Of a DNA stretch of 5,373 nucleotides, positions 1-5,373 are shown in pieces. Under the pieces are notes generated by a model. The model had not been told where the DNA came from. It saw only the letters and a program-made list of their open reading frames with translations, and did no database searches. The translations under genes were made by a program, and so were the position numbers. How positions within the stretch are numbered: the stretch's first letter is position 1; each line of letters begins with the position of its first letter. The stretch comes from Bacteroidota bacterium (GTDB taxonomy: Bacteria > Bacteroidota > Ignavibacteria > UBA10030): NCBI GenBank assembly GCA_025455125.1, contig JALONE010000104.1, forward strand, positions 1 through 5,373, in the 5' to 3' direction.

Positions 1-360
1 ATCCTGGCCGGCGGCGGTTTGGAACTTCAGGAACATACCGTCCCCTTCCCAGTCGAACTTGCAGATCGACTTGTCGTCCGAATCGATGCCGATGTAGAGG
101 TTGAGTCCCTTCTGCAGGAACTTCACCCGCGTCACCGTGCTGTCGGTATGGGGGACGTAATACAGCGTGCCGGCATCGTTGAACGGATTCTTCACATCAA
201 CGCCCGTGGTGACCGTGTACTCGCCCGCCTGCTTGGCAAGATGCGAGCCCATCCCGTACACCAACGCCGGCGCCGTGGCCCAATCCGCTTCATCCAGCTT
301 GCCGTCGAGATTCATTTCGATGGCTGTCGCTTGCGGCTTCAGGCTGTCGGGATCGTCGAA
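1..360 (-). repeat. CBM9-like tandem repeat, copy 3 (cut by window edge)
   Basis: The third unit starts at residue 1023 (FDDPDSL), exactly 711 bases after copy 2, and the window ends after its first 120 codons. It has MNLDGKLDEADW and the same FNDAG, LYIGI and SDDKSICKFDW blocks, with one extra residue near its start that moves its cysteine to 1122. The array therefore continues past the window. The total copy number cannot be told from here. Confidence 0.88.
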
Positions 361-3300
361 CTGCTCGACCGTGAAGTTGAGCGTGCCATACCGTCCGCCC
401 CACTCGCTTCCCCACCACGACTTGTAGAACGAGCCGATGGTGTGATCCCAGGAGTTCATCGGGTGCTGGAATCCGTTCGGTTCGAACACGGCGAGCGACA
501 TCTGTACGGAGGTCAATGGAGCCGTGTAGCCCAACACCGCGAGATCGATCATCAGCTCTGCGGAGTAGCCGTTATCGACATTCGTCGTGTCGTTGACCGT
601 GCTGCCGGTCGGGAGATAGCCCGCACCGGCGCCGGAACCTACGACCTGCTCCTCATAGCGGATGGTATTCGCAGTCGCGCTGTCGATGTTCTGCCAGTAC
701 AGCTTGTATTCACGATCCTGGCCGAGGGCGCTCTTCACCTTCAGGAACATGCCATCGCCTTCCCAGTCGAACTTGCAGATGGATTTGTCGTCCGAGGTGA
801 TGCCGATATAGAGGTTCGTTCCCTTGCGGAGGAACTTCACCTTCGCCAATGCAGTGTCGACCGTCGGCACGTAGTAGAGCGAGCCGGCGTCGTTGAACGG
901 ATTCTTCACATCCACACCGCCAGTCACCGTCTGCTCGCCGGCGCTCTTCTTCAAGTGCGTGCCAAGGCCAAAGAGCAGCGTCGGCGCACCGTTCCAGTCG
1001 GCTTCGTTCAGCTGACCATCGAGCGTGATCTTGCCGGAATTCTTCACGGTGAGGGCGGCCGGATCGTCGAACGGTTCGGGGGTAAATTCGAGGGTGCGAT
1101 ACACGCCGCCCCATTCACTGCCCCACCACGACTTATAGAAAGAACCGATGGTGTGATCCCACGAATTCATGGGATGCTGGAAGCCATTCGGGTCGAACAC
1201 GGCAAGCATCATTTCGACGGTCGACAGCGGAGCCGTGTATCCGAGCGCTTCGAGATCGATCATGAGCTCAGCTGAGTATCCCTGATCGACGTCGTTCGTG
1301 TCATTGACCGTGCTGCCGGCCGGCAGATATCCCGCACCGGCGCCGGAACTCACGACCTGTTCCTCATACCGGATCGTGTTCACTGTGGCGCTGTCGATGT
1401 TCTGCCAGTACAGCTTGTACTCGCGGTCCTGACCCGCCGCGCTCTTGACCTTCAGGAACATGCCATCGCCTTCCCAGTCGAACTTACAGATCGATTTGTC
1501 GTCCGACTCGATGCCGACATACAGCTTCATCCCCTTGCGCACGAACTTGACACGCGCATGGTTGATGGTCGTGGTCGGCACGAAATAGTCCGTCCCGGCA
1601 TCATTGAATGGATTCTTGACATCCACCTCGCCGGTAGGAGTTTGATCACCGGGGAGTTTGTTGAGCAGTGCATCAAGGCTGAACAGCAACGTCGGAGCAT
1701 TCTGCCATACCTGCTCATTCAGCCTTCCATCAAGCGTCATGACGCCCGCATTCGCGACTTGCAGCGATTGCGGATCGTCGAACCGGGGAACGAGTGTCCA
1801 CGCGCCGTCGGGCGGGACGTTGTTCACACCGGCGCTGTCGCTTGCCGGGACTGCGAGCGTCTTGTAGAGCGTCCATGCCGTCGGTCCGCCCGTATTACGG
1901 GCCGCGGTGTACGAGTTCTCATTCCCCGTAACCACGGCGGAAGGATACATGAATCCGATATTTGCGGCAGTGATATCCGGAGCACTGACCTGCCACCAGA
2001 CGCCGAGGCCGTCAACGTTCGGCGGAGCGAACGGAATCACTCCCAGCGTTGCGACCACGTCAACGTTTCCTGTGTCTGCAATTGGTGTTATGACCAGCGG
2101 AGAGTAGCCTGCATTCGTTCCCACGGGGAACGTGAATGCCGACGAGAGCGCCTCCTTGCGAAGCGTGCCGTCCACATACCCAGACCCCCGCGTTGCCGTT
2201 GCCAGCGGTCCGAGCGTCAGCAAATGTGCTGATGCATCCAGTTTGCCACTTGTGAGAACGAGGGCAGAATCGATCGACACCGGGAGCGCCAACGTGACGC
2301 CGGCCGGGTTATTGATCGTCAAGCCTGCGACTGTCGCCGGCAGATTCTGCGTCGTCTGTGCAGCCGTTCCGACATACTCATACCTCGCACCCGGATCGAG
2401 CGTGACAACATTCGTCCGCAATGGACCGGTGCTTGCACTCAATCCGTCAGGTGCGCCGATTTTGATCCAGGACTGTGCCGGAACGACGTAGGTGCCCACG
2501 CCGGAAACGTATTGATTTGGATTCGTGAAGTCGCTGCCGCGTCCGGGCATGGTGCCAACGGTCATCTGTCCGTCGACAACAACTGAACTCAGAACACCGG
2601 TCGTTCCCGTCGGGAGGAAGTCCTTCCCAACGCTCACGACTCCTGTCGAGGCAACATTCAACGCCGCTGTCTTCCCGGCAGCGGCACGAAGGGACAGTAT
2701 CCCGCCTCGCATGTTCATCGTTCCGTAAACATTGAAGACGGTGTTCGCGGCTCCATCGCTCCCTGTGCTGCTCGCCGTGGCAAAGTTCGCATTGACCACA
2801 CCCGACAGGGTTCTTCCGGCGTTGACTGTGAACGTAATATTGTCGTTGCTGGAATTTGACGAGTAGAGCGCAGAACCACCCGTGCCCGAACCTCCGATAT
2901 ACGTGAGCTCCACATCGGCGTCGAAGGTCACGGTCAGATTCGATTGACTCGAGCCCGGACGGATCCGACACACCTTGATGATGCCGCTACCGGTGATCGT
3001 GAAACTGCCATAAGCTTCAAGGCTGAGCACATTCAGGCTGTCTGTGGCATTGCCGAACACGCCATCGACATGGACGACGCCGCCATTCACGCGGATGTAC
3101 CTAATCGTGCTTGTCGGTTGTACGGCCCCGCTATTCGTGTCCGCCCGCAACGTTGCTCCTGCACTCACATACAGGCTCTTCACGTTCCGGGGACTCCCCG
3201 TGATGAGAATGGTATGCCCCGTGGGGATCACGACACTGTCTGCGGCCACGGGTTGGGCTGTCGCCGTCGCCCACGTGGAGCCGCCATCAGTTGACCGCTC

Positions 3301-3426
3301 CCAGTTGCTAACCAATTCCCAGTTGGCCGACGCTTTAGAGCGCATAATGGGTGTTTGCCCGAATGCGACCGTCGCGACGACCGCCAGGAGGAGGACCGCC
3401 TGGGTCAATCGTACGAATGTATTCAT
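1..3426 (-). CDS. Large secreted surface protein with tandem CBM9-like carbohydrate-binding modules (3' end outside window)
   Basis: An open frame of 1142 codons without a stop runs from ATG at 3426 to base 1, so the C-terminus is missing. Residues 1-23 form a clear signal peptide (Arg6, then a Leu/Val/Ala core, cleavage likely after AFG), so the protein is exported. Residues about 33-95 (NWELVSNWE, then VVIPTGHT near 65-72) and the Gly/Thr/Val-rich stretch to about 530 look like the beta-helix or beta-sandwich region of Bacteroidota surface proteins, including FPVGT at 433-437. From residue 549 there are three CBM9-like modules (549-785, 786-1022, 1023 onward). Each opens with FDDP and the family signature LDGxLxExxW, followed by KFxxKGxxLYIGI and SDDKSICKFDW. 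CBM9-like domains bind sugars. No catalytic domain is visible, so glycan capture or adhesion is the best guess. A type IX sorting domain may follow beyond base 1. The start is supported by GGAGG five bases upstream and by the signal peptide. Secreted multi-CBM9 identity is fairly sure; ligand and exact role are unknown. Confidence 0.85.
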   Translation of the reverse strand, partial: MNTFVRLTQAVLLLAVVATVAFGQTPIMRSKASANWELVSNWERSTDGGSTWATATAQPVAADSVVIPTGHTILITGSPRNVKSLYVSAGATLRADTNSGAVQPTSTIRYIRVNGGVVHVDGVFGNATDSLNVLSLEAYGSFTITGSGIIKVCRIRPGSSQSNLTVTFDADVELTYIGGSGTGGSALYSSNSSNDNITFTVNAGRTLSGVVNANFATASSTGSDGAANTVFNVYGTMNMRGGILSLRAAAGKTAALNVASTGVVSVGKDFLPTGTTGVLSSVVVDGQMTVGTMPGRGSDFTNPNQYVSGVGTYVVPAQSWIKIGAPDGLSASTGPLRTNVVTLDPGARYEYVGTAAQTTQNLPATVAGLTINNPAGVTLALPVSIDSALVLTSGKLDASAHLLTLGPLATATRGSGYVDGTLRKEALSSAFTFPVGTNAGYSPLVITPIADTGNVDVVATLGVIPFAPPNVDGLGVWWQVSAPDITAANIGFMYPSAVVTGNENSYTAARNTGGPTAWTLYKTLAVPASDSAGVNNVPPDGAWTLVPRFDDPQSLQVANAGVMTLDGRLNEQVWQNAPTLLFSLDALLNKLPGDQTPTGEVDVKNPFNDAGTDYFVPTTTINHARVKFVRKGMKLYVGIESDDKSICKFDWEGDGMFLKVKSAAGQDREYKLYWQNIDSATVNTIRYEEQVVSSGAGAGYLPAGSTVNDTNDVDQGYSAELMIDLEALGYTAPLSTVEMMLAVFDPNGFQHPMNSWDHTIGSFYKSWWGSEWGGVYRTLEFTPEPFDDPAALTVKNSGKITLDGQLNEADWNGAPTLLFGLGTHLKKSAGEQTVTGGVDVKNPFNDAGSLYYVPTVDTALAKVKFLRKGTNLYIGITSDDKSICKFDWEGDGMFLKVKSALGQDREYKLYWQNIDSATANTIRYEEQVVGSGAGAGYLPTGSTVNDTTNVDNGYSAELMIDLAVLGYTAPLTSVQMSLAVFEPNGFQHPMNSWDHTIGSFYKSWWGSEWGGRYGTLNFTVEQFDDPDSLKPQATAIEMNLDGKLDEADWATAPALVYGMGSHLAKQAGEYTVTTGVDVKNPFNDAGTLYYVPHTDSTVTRVKFLQKGLNLYIGIDSDDKSICKFDWEGDGMFLKFQTAAGQD
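361..1071 (-). repeat. CBM9-like tandem repeat, copy 2 (237 codons)
   Basis: This is the second full unit, residues 786-1022, exactly 711 bases after copy 1. It starts FDDPAAL and contains ITLDGQLNEADW and VDVKNPFNDAG. Its cysteine, Cys884, is in the same position as in copy 1. Long stretches match the other copies at base level, for example the codons for CKFDWEGDGMFLK. This suggests fairly recent duplication or gene conversion. Confidence 0.9.
1072..1782 (-). repeat. CBM9-like tandem repeat, copy 1 (237 codons)
   Basis: This is the first full unit of the array, residues 549-785. It starts at FDDPQSL and carries MTLDGRLNEQVW, the CBM9-like entry motif. It aligns to copy 2 without gaps over all 237 residues. 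By hand count the first 92 residues are about 60% identical and the last 145 about 86%. The single cysteine, Cys647, lies in SICKFDW. An aromatic-rich block at residues 747-774 (SWDHTIGSFYKSWWGSEWGG at its end) is identical in copy 2. Confidence 0.9.
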
Positions 3427-3431
3427 GAGAA

Positions 3432-3436
3432 CCTCC
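3432..3436 (-). promoter_or_regulatory. Shine-Dalgarno site of the CBM9 surface-protein gene
   Basis: On the minus strand GGAGG sits five bases before the ATG at 3426. It fixes the start codon, which also begins a good signal peptide. It contrasts with the repressor gene upstream, which has no such site. Confidence 0.75.
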
Positions 3437-3485
3437 GAGTGAATGGAATGTGTACGATGAAGCAACAGCGATTATGGAACAGACA

Positions 3486-4532
3486 TCATGCCCGTTGAAG
3501 TTGAACCGGATTCGTCGCCGGCGAGGTCGACTGCCGCACGATCAGCCGCGACGGCAATACGACGGTCGTCCGTTTCTGCTGAGCGCTTTCCTTCATGCTC
3601 AGCGCGAGAACGCGTTTCGCCGCCAGCGCGCCGAGTTCGCTAATGTCAACATGCACGGTCGTCAACGCCGGACGGATGACCGCCGACATCTGCACATCGT
3701 CGAAGCCGGCGACGGCGATATCCTCGGGAACGCGGATACCCTTTTCATGGAAGCAGCGGAGCAGGCCGATCGCCATGTCGTCGTTCAGCGCGAAGACCGC
3801 CGTCGGGCGGGGAACCAACGCGAGCAGGTTCAGCGCTGCCTGGTATCCCCCCGCTCCGGTGAAATCCCCCTCCAGCATCAGTTCGATCGGGAGTGTGATA
3901 CCCACTTGCTTCATGGCGCGCATGAATCCGAAGTAACGCTCCGCCGCATCAACGTTTCCCTTCGGTCCCTTCACGACCGCGATTCGCCGATGTCCCAGTT
4001 CGTGCAGGTGCATGCCGACCTGAAACCCGCCGCCTTCGTTATCGACATGGATCGCGTCGATCTCGCCCGCATCCTCGACCGGCCCGATCAGCACAATCGG
4101 CAGTTCTGACGGAGCATGATACAGAAGCGTTTCAGATTCGAGATGCGGGGACATCAGGATGAGGCCGTCAATTCGTCCGTGCAGTGTGCTGAGCGTCGTC
4201 TCGAGTTCCTGACGGTTGCTGTGCGTGCTGGAAACCAGCAGATGATAATGATGACGGCGCGCCACGGCGTCCGCACCGCGGATGATCTCGGAGAAGAATT
4301 CGCCGTGCATGTCGGGGAGGATCAATCCGATGGTCTCTGTGCGTCGTGTGCTCAGGCTACGGGCGGAGGCGTTGGGGACGTATCGAAGGCGTCTGGCTGC
4401 CGTCAGAACCTTCTCACTCGTTGCGTGGTCAACGAGCGGGCTGTTATTCAGCGCACGCGAGACCGTGGCAACGGAGACGCCGGCACGGCGCGCAACTTCC
4501 CTGATGGTCGTTTTCCGCTTCGCTGACGGCAT
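3486..4532 (-). CDS. LacI/GalR-family transcriptional repressor
   Basis: This complete 348-residue protein has the usual LacI-family length and layout. Residues 10-30 are the helix-turn-helix (TIREVARRAGVSVATVSRAL). The hinge helix follows at about 52-62 (VPNASARSLS). The periplasmic-binding-protein-like sugar-sensing and dimerisation core runs from about residue 66 (ETIGLILPD) to 335, with VDNEGGG at 163-169, FALNDDMAIG at 247-256 and VAGFDDVQMS at 274-283. The Val-Ala pair at the start of the recognition helix (SVATVSR) is the pair found in E. coli GalR, and the operator just upstream is of GalR type. The gene lies between pgmB and the CBM9 surface-protein gene on the same strand, so it probably senses a sugar and controls this locus, including itself. 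No Shine-Dalgarno sequence is seen before the ATG, which is preceded by CCTTCC. The family is certain; the inducer and regulon are not known. Confidence 0.95.
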   Translation of the reverse strand: MPSAKRKTTIREVARRAGVSVATVSRALNNSPLVDHATSEKVLTAARRLRYVPNASARSLSTRRTETIGLILPDMHGEFFSEIIRGADAVARRHHYHLLVSSTHSNRQELETTLSTLHGRIDGLILMSPHLESETLLYHAPSELPIVLIGPVEDAGEIDAIHVDNEGGGFQVGMHLHELGHRRIAVVKGPKGNVDAAERYFGFMRAMKQVGITLPIELMLEGDFTGAGGYQAALNLLALVPRPTAVFALNDDMAIGLLRCFHEKGIRVPEDIAVAGFDDVQMSAVIRPALTTVHVDISELGALAAKRVLALSMKESAQQKRTTVVLPSRLIVRQSTSPATNPVQLQRA

Positions 4533-4559
4533 GGAAGGACGTTGGAAGCAATCCGAGAA

Positions 4560-4573
4560 TGTAATCGGTTACA
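4560..4573. promoter_or_regulatory. GalR-type operator O1
   Basis: TGTAATCGGTTACA is a 14-base inverted repeat with a central CG and only one mismatched pair. It fits the GalR consensus half-sites TGTAA/TTACA and also the general LacI-family (CcpA cre) pattern TGWNANCGNTNWCA at every defined position. It lies 27 bases before the repressor's ATG, just after the predicted transcription start, which is a classic place for autorepression. Confidence 0.75.
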
Positions 4574-4580
4574 ATTGGGG

Positions 4581-4594
4581 TGTAGTAGGTTACT
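4581..4594. promoter_or_regulatory. Degenerate second operator O2
   Basis: TGTAGTAGGTTACT matches O1 at 11 of 14 positions and starts exactly 21 bases from it, two DNA helix turns, so both sites would face the same side. It keeps the right half-site TTAC but has lost the central CG. It overlaps the predicted -10 box. It may be a weak cooperative site or chance. Confidence 0.45.
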
Positions 4595-4615
4595 GAAGAG
4601 GCGGGTGAAAGTCAA
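4587..4615 (-). promoter_or_regulatory. Candidate promoter of the LacI-family gene
   Basis: On the minus strand TTGACT (4610-4615, five of six to the sigma70 -35 consensus) is followed after 17 bases by TAACCT (4587-4592, a weak -10 that keeps the key TA...T positions). Transcription would start near 4580, giving a leader of about 48 bases with O1 in its first part and O2 over the -10. The ideal spacing and operator overlap support it. The -10 is poor, and Bacteroidota promoters often differ from this pattern. Confidence 0.45.
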
Positions 4616-4677
4616 GCAGAATCGGAGCGGGGGGGAAGAATTAACAATCCCTCGTGGATCCGTGGAGGCGGACCGGC

Positions 4678-5325
4678 TCAGAGGGCGAGAAGCGCTTCCA
4701 CGGAGATGGCCGTGAGGTCTGGCACGACCAAACCCGCATTCGGGATGCGAGCGGGGTCACCGATGCCGAGATGCTTCATTCCGGCACTCTTGGCGGCTTC
4801 AATCCCAGAAACGGCATCTTCCACCACAAGACAGTGCTCGGGCGCTACCCCCACCCTCTTAGCGGCAAGGAGAAACACCTCAGGGTCGGGCTTCGAGTTG
4901 ACGATCTGATATCCGTCCACGATCGCATCGAGCAACGCCTCGATCCGCACTTGCTTGATGATCGTAACAGCATTGCGGCTGTTGGATGCGACCGCGGTTT
5001 TGATTCTCCGATTGCGGAGTTCCGTCAGCATCGCTAAGGAACCCGGGAGCAGATCTCCCTGGGTCACAGTTGCCAGCGATTCAGCGAAATACCCGTTCTT
5101 TCGGTCTGCAAGTTCCTGTTTCTGCTGCTCGGTGTAGGGCTTTCCAGAGGCCTTCGTGATGATCTCCACGCATTCCATTCGTGCCACGCCCCGGAACTTG
5201 TCGTTGAAGGCATGATCGAAGAAATCAAACCCCTCTTCCTGCGAAATGCGAACCCATGATCGATAATGATATTCGTCCGTTGATACCAAAACCCCATCTA
5301 GGTCGAACAGCACGGCGTTGATCAT
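4678..5325 (-). CDS. pgmB: Beta-phosphoglucomutase (HAD superfamily)
   Basis: This complete 215-residue cytoplasmic enzyme converts beta-glucose 1-phosphate to glucose 6-phosphate. It usually follows maltose, trehalose or similar phosphorylases that release the beta sugar phosphate. It can be laid on Lactococcus lactis PgmB (recalled, not searched) with almost the same numbering. The nucleophile Asp8 and acid/base Asp10 are in FDLDGVL, and Thr16 and His20 are in STDEYHYRSW. The cap loop has Arg45 (Lys in L. lactis) and Arg49 in RGVAR. Ser114 is in VASNSRN, Lys145 in SKPDPEVF, and Glu169-Asp170 in VVEDAVSGIEAA. The EYHxRxW cap sequence with the RGVxR loop separates it from general phosphoglycolate phosphatases. 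It is the first gene of the minus-strand series in view. Its start is supported by the family alignment and a modest TGGAG ten bases upstream. The sugar phosphorylase partner is not in the window. Confidence 0.92.
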   Translation of the reverse strand: MINAVLFDLDGVLVSTDEYHYRSWVRISQEEGFDFFDHAFNDKFRGVARMECVEIITKASGKPYTEQQKQELADRKNGYFAESLATVTQGDLLPGSLAMLTELRNRRIKTAVASNSRNAVTIIKQVRIEALLDAIVDGYQIVNSKPDPEVFLLAAKRVGVAPEHCLVVEDAVSGIEAAKSAGMKHLGIGDPARIPNAGLVVPDLTAISVEALLAL

Positions 5326-5362
5326 CTTTCGCAGACTCCAATTCTTGGCCAGAATGTTCTAT

Positions 5363-5368
5363 ATTATA
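5363..5368 (-). promoter_or_regulatory. Possible -10 box upstream of pgmB
   Basis: On the minus strand a perfect TATAAT lies 37 bases before the pgmB ATG, within an AT-rich patch unlike its surroundings. Its -35 partner would fall outside the window, so it cannot be judged fully. It could equally be the end of an upstream gene or chance. Confidence 0.35.
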
Positions 5369-5373
5369 GACAA

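Noticed and set aside
19..1275. Long plus-strand open frame of 418 codons, with internal similarity between its two halves
   Set aside because: It lies exactly antisense to the CBM9 repeats in codon register, and its internal repeat simply mirrors theirs. The product is Arg/Glu/Ile-rich with no recognisable domain, and the minus-strand frame has a signal peptide, a ribosome site and family motifs.
3471..3499. Possible separate promoter before the surface-protein gene (CATAAT on the minus strand at 3471-3476)
   Set aside because: The -10-like box is good, but the hexamer 17 bases upstream (TTCAAC, inside the end of the repressor gene) matches the -35 consensus at only three of six positions. 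A promoter here is possible but not supported.
3450..4526. Plus-strand open frames opposite the LacI-family gene
   Set aside because: They are Arg/Gln-rich shadows of a certain LacI-family coding sequence and show no family motifs.
4629..4635. Run of seven G bases between pgmB and the repressor gene
   Set aside because: It is a homopolymer that could cause phase variation, but it lies upstream of the predicted -35 box and in no gene. No function can be supported.
4653..4668. Short direct repeat around a GGATCC palindrome (CGTGGAT then CGTGGA)
   Set aside because: It is too short and isolated to be an attachment site or regulatory element, and no mobile-element features are near it.
4657..4674. 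Possible terminator hairpin just after pgmB
   Set aside because: A stem of about six pairs with one G-U pair and a six-base loop can be drawn, but no T-run follows it directly. It is too weak to call a terminator.

Overview
The window looks like part of a carbohydrate-use locus from a bacterium of the Bacteroidota/Ignavibacteriota group. The evidence for that placement is a moderate-to-high GC content (somewhere in the high 50s percent by eye) and a secreted giant protein typical of that group. Its signal peptide ends in AFG|QT, an N-terminal segment has the 'NW..vsNWe.s.DGGsTW...vvIPtGHt' style, and an FPVGT..YSP segment recurs in large surface or type-IX-secreted proteins of this group. The assignment is an inference from protein style only.

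All three genes are on the minus strand and read from right to left. First (5325 to 4678) is a complete beta-phosphoglucomutase of the HAD superfamily (pgmB), with every known catalytic position present. Next, after a 145-base gap, is a complete LacI/GalR-family repressor (4532 to 3486). That gap holds a plausible sigma70-type promoter, one near-perfect GalR-type operator (TGTAATCGGTTACA) and a second, degenerate operator exactly 21 bases away. After a 59-base gap with no visible terminator and a good Shine-Dalgarno sequence comes a very large secreted protein (3426 down to base 1, at least 1142 residues, C-terminus outside the window). It has a signal peptide, about 520 residues of beta-rich surface-protein sequence, and a tandem array of CBM9-like sugar-binding modules with an exact period of 237 codons: two full copies and half of a third.

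Working model (inference): the secreted multi-CBM9 protein holds a polysaccharide or oligosaccharide at the cell surface, PgmB feeds beta-glucose 1-phosphate from an intracellular sugar phosphorylase into glycolysis, and the LacI-type protein senses a sugar and represses its own promoter, probably with read-through control of the downstream surface protein. No transporter, phosphorylase or glycoside hydrolase lies inside the window. No RNA genes, mobile elements or CRISPR arrays were seen, and no plus-strand gene is credible. The long plus-strand open frames are antisense shadows of the minus-strand genes. There is no gene-free stretch longer than 145 bases.
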